This document shows, piece after piece, positions 7,196-22,100 of a stretch of DNA of 64,000 nt (position 1 is its first letter; every line of letters starts with the position of its first letter). Origin of the DNA: Micromonospora sp. WMMD1082 (lineage in GTDB: Bacteria; Actinomycetota; Actinomycetes; Mycobacteriales; Micromonosporaceae); the NCBI RefSeq assembly GCF_029626175.1, contig NZ_JARUBM010000002.1, positions 3,861,001-3,925,000 of the forward strand, given 5' to 3'. Both the position numbers and the translations under genes were made by a program. A model generated the notes under the pieces. That model was not told the origin of the DNA and searched no databases. It saw nothing but the letters and a program-made list of their open reading frames with translations.

Positions 7196-10100
7196 CCCGT
7201 ACCGGGGCCGGGAGGTGCAACGCCCACTCCGAAGCCGACACCGACCCCCAAACCGGTCCCGGTGCCCCGGCCGGATCCGACGCCATCCGCCAAGCCGGCG
7301 CCGAGCCCCGCGCCGCCACCGACCCCCGTGCCGGGGGCGCGCGCACCCGACGGATCTAAACCTGCCCCGAGCCCTGCCCCGGCACCTCCGCCGGGCTCCG
7401 GTGCCGGCGGGGCCTGGTTGGCGGCCGGCGGGGTGGCCGGGGCTGTCGTCGGAGGGGCGATGGTCGAGTACCTGACTGAGGGCTTCTACGGCCTGATGAC
7501 CGGAGAGGGGTGGACGGTCGGGGCAGCCGTGCTGCTCGGTGGTGCCAGCGGCGCCGTGCTGGACATGAGCGGCGGGGCGCTCGGCGACAAACTGAACGAG
7601 AAGTACGCGCCGTCGTGGTCGAGGAACACCGACCTCGCAGGATCGGCGACGCCGGGAGCCGGCAAGCCGGAGCCGGCGAAGCCGGCGTCGAAGGAGCCAC
7701 CGGCACCGGCCGAGCCCGAACCCCTGCCACCGTATACGCCGGAACGGCTGCCGCCGTACCCATCGGAGGAGCGGCCGCCACCGTCTCCCGGCGTGGCCGG
7801 CCCGACGGCGCCGGCGGATGCCACCCGAACCGGCGATCCCGCCCCGTCCGACGGATCCGCCGGGACCGTGCCGGTGCCCGGCACCGTGCCGGCCGGCGGT
7901 ACGGCCGTGCCCGCCGCGCCGGGTCCCTCGACCTCGGGCCTGGACGCACCGGTCACCACGCCATCCGATGCCCCGGCGCCGGTGCCGCCCCCGCCGGTGG
8001 ACGCGCCGTCCACGGCGCCAGCCGGACCCGACCTGGTGCCGGCAACGGTCACCGGCACACCAGTAGCGCCGGCTCCGGCTCCGCCCGCCGCCGCACCCGC
8101 GGCTCCGCCCGCCGGGCCTGCCGCGGCCGGGCCGCGAGCGCTAGCCGCGACCGATGCCGGCACGCCGGGTCGGGACGTGAGCGGCGCCGAGCGGGCGAAC
8201 CCCGGTGCACCGCAACCGGTGAGCCTGCCCGAGACCGGACTGGCCGGTCATCCGGCCGCGAGCCCGGCGCAGCCAGCAGCCGCCGGCCGCCCGGAGCGCC
8301 TTGGTGCGTGGGCCGGTGGCGACGGGCGCGGAACACCGGCCGGGGCCGCAGGGAGGCCGGACGGTGCCGGCGTCGCACGATCCGCCGCCGCATCCGTACC
8401 GGGCCCGGCGCATCCGTCCGCGGTCACCGTCGAGATCGGCTCACCCACCGAACTGTCGGCGCAGAACTCCCCCGACGGAGACGCCGCGCCGAGCGTCCGT
8501 CCAGTGGAGGCCAGGGAGACCCTGATCGTGGCGCCGGACACCCCGCCGGGCCGATCGGGAACACCGGAACCGCCGGCGCGACCCGGGCCACGGGAATCGC
8601 CGTCGGCGCGGTCGGAGGCTGGCGGGCCGCCGCTCGTCCCGAGCACCGTCAGCGGCGCGGTGACGGGCCATCCGCCGTACCGGTCGGCGAGTCTCCGGCG
8701 GATGGTCGGGCGCCTGGCCGGGGACCTGCCGGACCGCCCGGACCGGGGCGCCTGCCTCGTCTTCGTCGAAGAACTGGCGGTCCAGCTCTACGGGGCCGGC
8801 CGCCTGGCGGACCTGCTGCGAGCCGGTCGCACCCGGGACGACCTGGACCTGCGTCCGGGTCGGCCGGGACAGGGTGGAGCGGGGCGGGACTGGCAGCGCG
8901 TCGACTCGTGGGGGGAACTGGGCCGGGCGGTCACCGAGGCCGGCCCCGGTGCCGCCGCCTTCGTGCTGATGAGCTGGCCGAACGCGGATGTCGGGCACGC
9001 CATCGCGCTCTACCACACGGCCGACGGGCAGCTATGGCAGGCGGACGTCTCCACCGGCCAAGGCCACCATCTCGTACCCTGGTCGGCCGAGATGGAAGCG
9101 GACCCGGCGGCGGCCCGCGCGGTGGTGGTCGGCCCCGACGGCGTGGTGCTGCCCGTGCTGGCGGACCGGCCCGAGTCGACATCGGTGGCCCGGTCCCTCA
9201 TCGATGCGCCGGTGTCCCGGGAGTTCCACGGCCGGCGTCTGCAACAGCAGGCCGTCGCGGACCCGTCGCAGCAGGCCGACTCGTCGCAGCAGGCCGACCC
9301 GCGCGTGGCACACGGCGTCCGGCCGGCGGTCGACGACTGGCTCACCGAGCTGACCGTGCAGCGAGCCCACGACATGTACCAGACGATCGACTCCGTCGAG
9401 GACGCCGAGATCACGGACCTTGCCGCCCTGCACGCGGCGCGAACGGCGGGGACACCGGTGGGCGGCCGGGATGACGTCGTGGCGCGGGCGTTGCGCGGTG
9501 GGCGATGGCTGAACGCGCGACTCCCGGAGTTGGCATCGGAACTGGAGGCACCGCTGGCGCGGTGGGCGCACGCCAACGCGATCTCCGACGCCGACCGGGA
9601 TGCGGCCTTCACCGGAGCGGCCGAACTGTGGCTGCTGCGCCAGATCCGCGAGCATCGGCCGGAGGACAACGGCGACTGGCCCGCCGGGCCGGTGGAACGT
9701 GACGGGGGCGAGCACGACGCGGAGGCACCGGATCGGGCGGTGACGGACGACGACTGGGCGGCGGCCGAATGGTTCATGCTTCTCCAGCGGGTCGGCGAGG
9801 ACGGGTTCCGGCGGCGGTTGGTACTGGAGGCACCCGCGACCGTCGAGGACCGCACGGAGGGCTCTGCGGCTCCTGGTCCGGTCGCCGGCCCGGTGCGGGA
9901 CCTCGCGCCGGTCGCGCCCCCGGCGGATGACAGCACCGGTGTGGTGCTCTCCCACCCGCTCGAGCCGGGACGGCAGCAGCCTGTCGCCGCCGTCGGCCCG
10001 GCGGTGCCCTGGTACCTCAACACGAGTCGTGCCTTCGGCGACTTCATCGTGCTGGACCTGCGCGCCGACGATCCCGGGGCCACGGCGCAGCGCGTGGTGG

Positions 10101-13100
10101 ACGCGTTGGACGCACGGGGACCGAGACATCCGCGCACGGACCGGAACCTGCCAGGCTGGGACGAGGCCGAGACCGCGCAGCTACGGACCGGAATCGCCGC
10201 GGTGGTGACGAGACTGCTGACGCCCTCGGCGCCGCCGCCGACGCTGGAGGGCCGCAACGAGCGGCGGAGAGAGTGGGAGGAACTGTTCCTCCACGGCGAG
10301 CGGTTCACCGTCGGCGACCGGGCCGTCTGGCTGGTGCCGAGGACATCCGGTCACGCCTTCGGCCAGAACCAGCAGGAGCCGGCGCGGACGTACGGGGTGT
10401 CGTTCGCCTCCGTCGAGAGTCAGCGGGACCGGGATACCGGCCGGGAGAAGGCCAGCGGCGAGTTGGGCCCTCAGGCCATCGTCGGGCTCGCGCGATGGGT
10501 CGGGGAACAGGTCTCCTCCCTGTGGTTCAACACCGCGCTCGGGCTCAGCTTTTCCCGCGAGTCCGAGGTGGGGGTGGCGTACGAGCACAGGGTCATCTCG
10601 GGGCGTCGGCTGTACCTGACCGAGTTCGCGACCCTCGGCGCCCGGGTCGACTTCGATGTCTACGTCGACGGCGTCCGGTGGCCGCGGGCCTCACTGGCCG
10701 GCGGTCCGATTCGGGCGGCGCTCCAGATACCCGTGGCACGCTCCCACGTCGCCCCCGCCGGGCAGTCTCCGATCATGCGGGTACCCCCCAACCAACCGCC
10801 GCAGAACATCCGCGCCTCGTTGACTGCCATCGATACGACGGCGGTCAGCGCGGAGATCCAGCGGGAGCTGCGCCGCCGCGGGTTGACCGCAGAGGAGACC
10901 GCCGCGATCGCCGGTCAGCTCGACGAGGTGCTCGGCGAGCGCAAACTGATGACCCGGTACCTCTGGTTGCTCGGCGGCGGTTCGATCGACGTCCCGGTGC
11001 TGCGGACCGACCGGGTCGCCACACCGCTGTCGATCGAGGTACGTCTGGAGCCGTTGACCTTCGAGGAGGTAGGCCACTTCCCGTTGGCGCTCCGGGACGA
11101 CATCGGCATGTCCGGCTCGGTGGATACCGTCGAGAGCAGTTCCACCGCCGTGGGACTGGGGCTCGGTGGCTACCTGCGTGGCCTCTTCTCCGCTGTCTCG
11201 CATACCGGAGAAGAGGCCGCCGCGAGGGTGCGCGGGAACGTCAAGGTATCGATGGCTGTGAAATATACGCGGACTGCGGAATCGGCCAGCTCGCGTAGCT
11301 ACGGAAACCACACGATCGTCCAGGAGAGCAGTCAGCTACATGCCTTCCGGGGCTTCGGGAGGATGCTCGTCACCATCACCGGGCCCTGGACCGGTCGGAT
11401 CGCGGCACCGGTCAGGTACGAGATCAGTCTTCCAGCGGCGGCCCGGGACCAGTTCCTGCGTCAACTAGTGTTGACAAATGGCGCACCCGCAATCGGGCCT
11501 GCGCCGGCGAACCCCGCCCTGACCGGGATCCCGCGATCTCTCCCCGGCGAGGGCATCGGGGCGACGGTCGAGGTGGCCGGCGTCGACGCGCTGCAGGCAC
11601 TGATCCTGCAGGAACTCCGGCAACAGATACGGGGCATCGGCCGCGGTCCGCTGACGGCGGCCGAGGAGCAGCGGGTGCGGGCCCGGATCGCCAGGCGGCT
11701 CGGCGCCCCGGCCCTGACCTCCGACTTCGCGGCCCTGTACTCGGGCGTGCGGATTCGGCTGCCCATCCGGGGCACGTCATTCGAGGTTTTCGTCCACATC
11801 ACCTCCCACACTCCTCGGTCACGCCCGAGTCGCCCCGCAACGGAATTCACGATCAACAGGCGAAGTATCGTCGGTGTGACGTCCCAGGTAGGTCGGACCT
11901 CGTCGGTGCGTCCGTCGATCGAGCTACAAGGCTCCGCGACGATCTACACTTCCACGGAAGCCAGGTTCAACGCCGCGGTGTTCCTCGGAGGCGGGTACGA
12001 GCGGTCCCACGGGCGGAGCCTGGTCTGGCAGACCAAGCAGTACCGTCGTCTCGGAATAAGGGACCAGTTCGCGACCGACGTGGTCACGGTGACGCTCGGC
12101 GGACGAATGACCGGCCCGAACGACCGCAGAGCGGTCCTGGCTCCAGTGCTGCTGGAACAGACCGTCCTGCGGGCGACAACGGACGAGTGGGGCCGTCAAG
12201 AGCTGCTGCCCGCCCAGACGCCGCAGACGCCGGGTCCACTGCGGTTCCAGGCCCACGGCGCGTCCGGACTGGTGCCGATCTTCCGGGAATTCCGGAATCT
12301 GGTGCGATCGGCGGTCAGCCTCTACGCCCGGATGCACGGGCTCGGTCCGGACTGGCAGCGGGAGCAGACGAACTGGCCCGAGGCACTCCTGGCATTGGGG
12401 TCGCCCACATACTTCGAATCGCACTTCGCCGCCCTGGTCGGCCCACACGGACACCTCGTGCGGCTGCCGTCCCGGGACGGATTCGCCTCGGCCATCGAGA
12501 TCCGGCTGACAATCCACTCCCCGCTCCTGCTCGGTACGAGAAAGGCGGAGATCGAGCAGTACTCGCAGGCGGCGCGGCAGGCCGCCGACCACTCGTCGCG
12601 CGGTGTCGAGATGTCGCTGGGCGGTGCCGGCGAGTTCCAGTACGTGACAGGAGTGACGGATGGCGACGAGCACGCCGACGAGGGCACGCGGTTCGCGCCG
12701 AGGGTGACCCTGGAGCGATCCTGGGCGGGCGGTAGGGCGACCGAGAGCGCCGATGGCAGCATCGACATCACCCGGATCACCTACGACGGCATGCTGCCGG
12801 CGTACGGCGCCGATCGGATCGAGATCCAACTCATCCCGCTGCGGTGGCAAGAGACGAGTGTGGTCGAATCCGTCACCCGGTGGACGCGCGCGATCCAGCG
12901 AATGGAACGGCCCACCCCTCGGCCACCGGTTCCGCCACCGGTGACGAAGGTCTACCGGACCGGCAATCGGCTGGGGCATCCCCTGGTCATGTACCTGCCG
13001 GAGCCCTTGGCGCGACGGCTGCACCTGCCCGAGGCCGTCTCCGCCCCCGAGGCCGCTCCGGTGGCCGTCTCCGGAGGTGAGACGCCCCCCGGTGGCGCGG

Positions 13101-16100
13101 CCGCCCCCGGCGACGAAGCCGCCGCTGCGGTCACCGGCTGGCGGAGCGTCGACCCGGCACGGACGCACGTCTTCAGCCACGTCGAGTGGTTGGAAGCCGA
13201 CTCCGTCATGCGGTGGATCGACGCCGAGCTGACCGACCGGAACATGCTGCACGGCGACTACGGCCGGGCCTTCCACCACGACATCGCCGAGACGTACGCC
13301 TCGGACAAGCTGGAGGCTCTCCCGTTGGAGCTGTTCGGCAGCGGTGTCGTGCGGCATTACCCGTGGCACGGTCCGCTGTTCCGGGGAACGCTGTTCGTCC
13401 GGGTGACGGCCCGGGTCGAGCCCGGGTCGGACACGACGGAGCAGGAGACCCGCCCGGGAACCTCCTTGACGCTGCGCGCCGAGCGGCACCAGTCCCGTGG
13501 CGACGAACGCACCCGCACCGTCGCGTACGACTTGGGAGTCGAAATGCGGGCGCGGCGCATCGGTCCGGACCGGGGCGGGGGCTTTCTGTTAGACGCGCAA
13601 AGGACGGCCGAAACGGGGGACGCGAGCACCGAGAGCACCTCGACCAAGCAGATCAACCGGGTCGGCGACAAGAGCGGGGCTCCGTCGTACGCCTTGACCG
13701 ACCGGGTCCGGTTCACCATCGACCTGTCCTTCACCACCTCCGTCTGGCCGTCGGTGCGCGAACCGCTGCGGGGTGCGGCGATGAACGCCGCAGGCTGGTT
13801 CGGCACGCACCCACCAGCTGCGCTGGCCGTCGAGAGCAGTTGGTCAGCGCAGGACACGCAACAGATCGGCACGGTCCGGATGGTGGTGGCGAGGCACCTG
13901 ATGGTCGGCCCGGACGAGCAGAGTGACTGGCACCGGCTCGTCGACCGGGGGGCGCAGGAGAGTGGGGACGGAGGCGGCGCGGTCCAGATCTCGCCCCTGA
14001 ATCGGCTCGTCGTCGACGACGAGAGTTTCCACCCGTACGACCTGCCAGTGGTGGCGTGGCTGGCGCGGCTCGTGGAGAATCCGCGACTGGAGCCGGGAGC
14101 GAGTGCCGAGCCGGGAGTTTCCCCGTTGCCGACGGGGCCGGAGGTCACGGAGCAGTTGACGGGTGAACTCGAACTGTCACTCACCCGTGCCCGGCTGGCC
14201 GACCTCCTGAACCACCGGTACGTCCTCTCCGGTCTCGGCCTGACGGTGGGTCTCAACATCACCGAGGTGCGCCAGCATCGTCGCGCCGTGGGCGACGATT
14301 CCCCCACCGCCGCCAAGGCCCCGTACAAGGCCCGCAACTACCGGCAGCACGAGACGAGCCCCGCCGTCTCCGCCGACAGCGCCACGGCCTGGGCTGTCTC
14401 GCTGCGCGGGGAGCCCAGCGGCAGAGTGACCGATCGGCGTGAGGAGCCGGGAAACCACCTCAACCGGCTGGGCGGCACCCTGGAGATCGCGGGCTCTGGC
14501 GCGGTGGGCCGCGGGCACGATTCGGGGCTCGGATACGTCGATGAACGCAACGTGGAAAAAACGGCCGACTTCTTCCTGTACCGCTACGAGGTAGAAGTGG
14601 TCATCTACGACGGCCGGCGTGCCAGGACGTACCCCGTTCCGGCCGGCACGGGCATCCTCGGTCAGAGTCAACTAAGCGCGCCGGAACTGACGAACCGGTA
14701 CCGGGACGCACTGCGCGATGGTGAGTCGGAGGAAGGCGACGGCTCCGGTGCCGCGGATCTGGTCTCAGCGACGCAGGAATCGGTGGGCACCGGGTCGCCC
14801 GCCCGGCCCTCCAGCAGGCCGCGGCGCGAGCCGGAGCCCACCGAAGAGTTCGAGATGTCGGAGTTCCGCTCCAGCGACCCCGTAGCGCCACCGACGAACG
14901 TGGCGAGCACCAGTCGTGCTGGTCAGGTGACGGAGCCCGCCGGCCGCAGGCCCGCGCCGGGGCCGGGGCCGGAACAGGTACGGCGCGCGGCACCGGTGCC
15001 GGGGCGGAGCCTGCCGGCATCGGCACGGCTGATCCATCCGGGCGGCGGGGTGCGCGGTAACGAGTGCCTGCTGCAGGCGACGATCCTGGCCGCTCCCGAC
15101 GCCGTCGCCGCGGTCGTCGGCGCGGACCAGGACGCCGGGCTCGCGCGGATCAGGGACTGGCTGGACAACCAAACCGTCCCGGGGGCCCGGACGACGGGTG
15201 TCGGCCACGTTACCGGGGAGCTGGCCGCGGTGAGCCGGACGCTCCGCACCGCGATCGAGAGTCGCCTGGATACGCTGGAGGACCGCATCTGGGGCCAGCT
15301 CGTCATGCATCTCGACGACACGAGGATCCGCCACAATATGGCCGAGGCCGTGCGGAATTGGGATGTCTTCAATTTTGGCGGCTATGGTGACCTGTTCCCG
15401 ATCATGATCGGTCTCACCTTACAGCGCAGCGTCCAAATCGATCTCGGCATCGGTCTGGTAGAGGTGTTCAGACCGGAACATTTCCGCCTGCCGAGGACCG
15501 GAGACCCGATCCGGCTGAGCCTGGAAAACGAAACCTACTCGGCGGTGATCGTGCCACCGACGCCCGCATCGCCGGCCGGGCTTCCTCGGCACGAGGGGCC
15601 GGGGGAACCGCCGACCACCAGCGGGGACGAGGAGTGGGCTCGGGCGTTGGAGGCGGTGTCCGATGAGGACACGCCACCGGCCGACGAGACGGACTCCGAC
15701 CTGGAGTGGGCGATCAGGGAATCGCTGAGGCAACCGGCGGTGGTGGAGGCCACCGACCGCAAGGGGAAGGGCCGGGTCCGGCCGTTGCCGCCGTCACTGC
15801 TCCGCCGGCGCAGCCCCGACCCGTCGGACCCGCCCGGAGAGGTGTCGTCGGCGGCCGGGGCTGACCGGCGCTCGGCCGCTGCCGAGACCCCCCCGGCTCC
15901 CGGTGCGCGGCAGCGACCGTCGGTGCAGCGGTTGGCCGACTGGGTCGGGGCCACGGAGACAGCGGATCGTGCGGAGGGTCGACTCGGTGCGCTGGGGCTG
16001 ACGGACTGCCTGATCCGGGCGGTATCGGCGGTCCGGGCGGCGCACGGCGCGACCACCAGCAGCGACGACTCGTTGCGCGAGCCGTCGCTGCGCGACGTGG

Positions 16101-19100
16101 AGGCGATGCTCGGCGGACGGCTCGTCGACGCGTCGGCGGTCGACGTGCAGCAGGTGCTGGCCGGGATGACCGGCGGGCAGATGATGCTGGTCTACCGACC
16201 GGGGGATCGAACCGGCCGGCAGGCGCACGTCTACTGGCTGGTGGCCGACGACCGGACCGGAGAGGTCGTGCGGCGGTGGGTGGATACCCAGGAGCAGGGC
16301 CTGTTCCAGCGGGAGGCGAACCTTGACGCCGAGCGTGGGGACGAGCGTGGGCGGGCGCTGACCCGGCCCGGCACGCGGCTGCTGATGCTCGACGCGGACG
16401 GCCGACCCGTGCCGCTCACCGAGTCCGACGTGGACACGACACCGATGCTCGCGGACGCCCTGGTGGACCCGCCCCCGGGCCGTCGCCACCCCGGTGCGCT
16501 CGGCTTCGAAGCCGAGCTCGGGGTGGTCGTCGTCAGGCGACGAGGGGCCAGGCCGGTCACCACCGCAGAGGTGCTCGTGACCGGCAACGGCATCACCCTA
16601 GCCATCGACATACGCCGATTTATAGTGGATCCCAACGGGTTCCTCCAGACGTACCGCCAGAACATTTCACCGTCGCAGGCATCCTTCAGCCATCCGATCA
16701 TCGAGGTGGTGTCCGATCCAGTCGCGGTCCTGCCAGGTGAGGAAGGGCTGCCGGGCAGGGTGTCGGCTGCGGAGGTACTCGACGGACTCGACCACGTGGT
16801 CCGGCAATTCGGGACGACATTTCCTGCAGTAGAGAACATGTTGGGCGAGAGTGGAACGGAGCTTTCCGAGCTGTTCGCAGGAAGCGACGGCTACACGGTG
16901 GCCGAGGCCGGAACAAGGGTGCAGGTACTCCAGACGGCTGATTTCGAGGCATCGACTTACATCCAGTACACCGTCGGCGTTCCCGTGGCCGGCCTGGCTG
17001 CGTTCCTGCAATGGCTGAACGAACGGGGTGAGGGTGTCCGCACGCCCCGGACGGAGGCACTCAGGCTAGGTGTCGGGTTCGGTGACGAGGTCGCCAGGGA
17101 ATATGCCGCCTGGCGGGCGCAACGTGGGCCGGAGCAGGACGCGGTCACGACGTTCGAGATCGAGGCTGTCCGCGGTTACGCCATACTCTTTTTCACGCAG
17201 GTGATGGGGACCGCGATCGGGTTCCAGCAATCAGACACCATCGCCAAGAACGGCGCCCTCGCCATGCTGCGGAATCCGATGGGTGCGGTACGGGAAGCCC
17301 TGCCCGAGCGGGTACGCGTCTATCTTGAGGAGGTAGCGCCGAGAATCCGCACGTATTTCGAGGAAATAATCAATCGCGATTATCTCGACAGCACCTGGCT
17401 GGACACTACACCCGAGAAGGGCGAGCACTCCATCCTGGAGTACCTGGACAATGCCCTCCTGGCCAGCCCTCCGCATCCGATGGACCAGCAGCAGGCATTC
17501 GATATGCGAGACCCGGATGGGAACTACCGGCAGCTTGACCGGGCAGTTCCGGGTGGTCCACCCCTGGTACTCCTCGAACTGCGCAACGCACCGGGACGCT
17601 CTTGGACTCCGTACCAGGACTTCCGGAGTGACTTCCAGACCATCGCGATGCTGCTGCGGGAGGTGTACGCGGACGCCGTTCGGCTCGAGCAGGCAGCCGC
17701 GCCGGGCGGAGTCGCGGATTCGGCACCGGACACGGGCGGGGACGAGGCGCCGGCCGAGACGCCGCCGACGCCGCCCGCTCCGGCGGCGGCTCCGGGAGTG
17801 GGAGGTGGCGGGCCCGATGACGATTGGTCGGCGCGTGATATGGAGCAGGCGTTCGAGGAGTCGCGGAGGCAACCACTCGGAGTCGGGGCCGACCCCCACC
17901 GGTACCGGATGACGCTGTCCGCGGGCGGTGACGGTCTTGATCGGGTTGACGACGTGCGGAAGTGGCTGGACGTCCTGTTCGGGGAGGCGGAGGGAGGCGC
18001 CGGGCGGTTCGTGATCGTGGCGGGTGACGCCCGTCAGGTCGCTGCCGCGCGGCGGGTGCTGCTGTACGCCCACGACGGACGCCGTGGTACTCAAATTCCG
18101 TCGGGGCTGTCGGATGACCAGGTTCAGGAAAAGACGAGCACGGCGATCGCGGAGCTGCCGGCCGACGATGCGGACCCTGACGAGGTGGAGATCGTCTGGC
18201 GGCCCGACGAGTCCGACGACAGCGACACGGCGTCGGACGATGCCAAGGGCAAGGGGAAGCGACGCGCCCAGCCGCTGCCGTGGGACAGCCGGTCCGGTAT
18301 CGACCCGTCGGACTCCGAGGACGACGGCCCTCCCGCTCCCGAGGCCGACGATGAGGCTGACGGGCGCACCGGGACAGACGAGCCCCGGTCGTCGGAGAAC
18401 GGTCACGACGACCGGTCGTCGCGGGACGGCGATGACGACCAGCTGCCGGAGCACGACGACGCGTGGTCGTCGTCGGATGACGGGTTTGGTGGTCGGTCGC
18501 GGGAAGGCGAGGGGGGCCGCGATGACACCTGGGCGTCGTCGGATGACGGTTTCGGTGGTCGGTCGCGTGACCGCGACGAGGACCGCGACGACGTCTCGTC
18601 GTCGGATGACGGGTTCGGTGACCGGCCGTCGTCCGGCGCCAGCCGGTCATCGTCCGGCGGCGGGTACGGAAGACCTCGGTCGGATCACGGTGACGATGCC
18701 ATGGAGCCCTCCGATGGCGGATGGGAACCGGCCGGGCGAGGGATAACGGAGCTGCCGGACGGGGCTCGTCCCGCCGGCGGGAACCCAACCGACGACGGGG
18801 GAGCGGCGGGGCCGGACGTGGGTCACCCGGAGCAGGCATCGCAGCCGGGTCACGGTGGGGACCCGGCTGCGCCGCCGGCTGCCGTTATCGCCGCCGGTCA
18901 AGCCGGTGACCAGCGGTTGGCCGTCTACTTCGCGCATCAGAGTCAGGCTGTCGAGCCGAGTGACCTGCCGGCGATCAGGGCGTTCGCGCAGGAGCTGACG
19001 GATCTTCGTAGGGCCGCCGGGACGGCTGCGCTGCGGGTCACGGTCACCGGTTACGGCAACGGTAGCGGGACGAGTCTGGTTGACCTGGCGGCGCTGCGCC

Positions 19101-22100
19101 ACTGGACGGCTGCCCGTACGGGCGGAAGACGGGCTCTTGCCGTGCGCGCGGCCATTCTGCGGGAACTGCCGGCGGAGCTCAGGAATGACCCCGGTCTGGT
19201 GATCGAGGTGGCGTCGGGTGGGCTGATGCGATCGGGCAGCGACGCCGACCGCCGTGTCGTTCTGGTGGAGGTCGGGCATGATGAGGGCCCCTTGCGACCC
19301 GAGGAGCCGACACCCGGCGAACATGAGTCATCGCGGCTGCGCGGCGGTGCCGACACTCTGCGGACATGGAGGACCGACTCCGCCGTAAAGCGCATGCGCC
19401 GGTCGCCCTTGCTCCAGGACATCGACCGCGCGGTAGACCAGGTGATCGAAGAGCCGGACAATCCTGCGCACCTTCAGGCGGCGCTGGACGCGATCCACGC
19501 CTGGAAGGAGAGCAAGCCCGGCGTCAGTCGCCGCGCGGGCCACGTCGAGCGGCTTGAGGCGCACCTCGTGGAGTCGCTGCCGGGCTTGTCTGCTGACGAT
19601 GTCCATGGTCCCCCCGCGCCGGTGGTCCAGGAACCGTTCGACGACGTGGCATTCGTCGCGTCGCTACTGGACGAGCACGGCGAGCCACGGGCCGAGCTGT
19701 TCTCGGACGATGCGACGGAGACGTGGCGGGCGCCGGACGCGCCTGCGGGCGTCAGCCCGGTGCCGGCGGTCGACGCCCCGCCGCGGACCGACACCGCTCC
19801 CTCGGCTCCGTCGACCGTCGCCCCCGGGGCCACGGGGGCCACGGGGGCCACCGAGCCCATGCCGAACGCCGCCGGGCCGGCGCGGCGGGCCCAGCGGCGG
19901 CCCGCCCCCCTCAACCTCGACGCGAGCAGGGGGCCGTCGACGGTCCGTGACTACCGGGTGGAGATGGTAGCTCCGGGGGATGCGACCGCACCGGCCGTCT
20001 TCAGACGCGCCACGCCCCTGTTGCTCTCCGACGACCCGGCCGTGGCGGAGTCCGCCGACGTGCCCGTCTCCGAGGACACGAGCCTGGTCACGCTGACACA
20101 GCGGGTGATCACCGACACGCACCCGGACCTGAGGGTCTCCGGGGACGGCACCCTCGCCATCAGCACCGCCGGCGAGGTACAGGAGGTCTTCGCCACCCTC
20201 GACGCCGTCGAGAAGGCGTCAGCCGCGCTACGTGCCACCGGCGGAAGCGTGACCCTCGTCGCCGACACCACCGTACGGTTGACGTTCACCCACAACGGGA
20301 GCGAACGCACGCTGCACCCGGTCCGCCCCGAGTTCGCCAAGGAACCGATCGACATCTGCCGCGACTTCGCCGGAGACCTGATCGGCGGTGGGCCCGACCA
20401 CATGGTCTTCCGCGCCGAGAACGGCACGACGGATCTCGGCCCCATGGTCGCCAGCGACAGCATGAAGGTCAGCGAGGCGCACCGGCTCGCGGACGCCATG
20501 ACCTCGTTTGTCGACGGCACCCGTCTGTCGGCCCGCTTCCCGGATGTGACCTGGGCGGCCACCAAGACCGCCAGGCCCGGCTCCGGCAAGTTGCCGCCGA
20601 CACCGATGCCGGGACAGACCTACGGCCGGTACGTGGGCGCGGATCCGCAGTTCGCCAGGCAGCAGCAGGCAATGCGCCGCGCCGCGGCTGACGTGGGCAT
20701 CAACGAGTATGCGTGGGCCGAGGTCGGCGAGGCATACCTGACCCAGTCCATCGGCATTCGTGACGCGGACGGCAACTTCACCCTCGACGACTACGCGGAC
20801 GCCTTCCACCCGATCGAGAACCCGTACGGCTACCACTACGCCACCGTCGTGCTGGCCAGCGAGGACGGCTCGTCGCAGGTGACCCTGGAGAACTACAACC
20901 GCAGCGGCATCGTCTCCCGCGCCCTCAACGAGGCGGTCGAGCGGAACCTGACCCGCTTCGGTGATCGGCTGCCGGCGATGCGGGAGACGTACCTCGCCGA
21001 GGCGGCCACGGCCGAGGGGACCGCGAAGGCCCTCGCCGCGGCGAAGGTCGACGCGGTCGAGGCACTCATCGCCCTCCGCGACGCGCGGGCAGACCTCGCG
21101 GCTTCCGGTGCTCCAGCGGACGAATCCGGTACGGCGTCCGCCCCGACGCACACCGCTGACCCGGCGGGGACCGCCTCGGTCGCGCGGGCGCGCAAGCGTG
21201 CTGCCCACGCGTTGGGTCAGCTCTCGGGCCGGCAGGGTCGGGCCAGGCCGGGCGAACTCTGGCATATGCGGTTCGTCAGCAAGGAGCGACACGAGACCTT
21301 CCACGACCTGATGGCGGGGCTGCGTGAGGACGACAAACCGGGCATCGTGGTCAACCCACTCACCGCGGTGGTGGTCGGCGCCCACCGGAACGCCACCGAA
21401 ACGTCACGATGGATCGACTTCGCTCCCGGTGAGAAGACGCAGCTCGACAGGGACGAACGTCTGAAGCTCCTCCACCTGGCGCGGCGGGTGGCCCGGGTCG
21501 GACTGTGGAGTTTCCGCCACGGCCTTGCGTTGCCCACCGTGCGGGTCTCGGCGGGCAGCAACGGCCCCCGTCTCAACCCCCTGCGTGACGAGATGGCGCG
21601 CAGGCAGGCCGCAGCACGCCTACGCGCCGTCACGGAAGCCTTCCGTGCCGAACTTCAGCAGCAACTGGACACCTTGCAGGACCCGAAGGCGACCGGGGAC
21701 CGGCTCGACGCGGCCCAATTCGTCGTCTCCGGCCACAACCGGGGCCGCGCCTTTCCCGAGGGCGTCCGGCCCTCCCGCCAATACACGGCCGATGTGCTGC
21801 GCCGGCGGGCGGTCCTCGACGTGGAGATGCATCCGGCCGGGGACCAGCCGGCACCGTCCTTCACCGGCACCCAGCGGTTGCTGGCGATGGGATCCCCAGT
21901 GATCGCCGCGATGCCCGAACGAATCGTGCTCTCCCAGGTCGGGTCACCGGTCAGCGCACCTCCCGACGCCGGTTCGGCGTTTTACCCTTCTCCGCCGCGA
22001 TCGCCGCACATCCCGCTGTTCCCGCCCACCCCGCGGTCCGAGCCTCCGTGGCCGCTCGCCGCGATCGAGACCACCATGCTGGCCAGGTCGCCTGCCCGCA

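Noticed and set aside
18457..18630. Acidic Ser repeats considered as a calcium-binding RTX-type repeat
   Set aside because: The nonapeptide GGxGxDxUx pattern is absent. The units are just SSDDGFG linkers.
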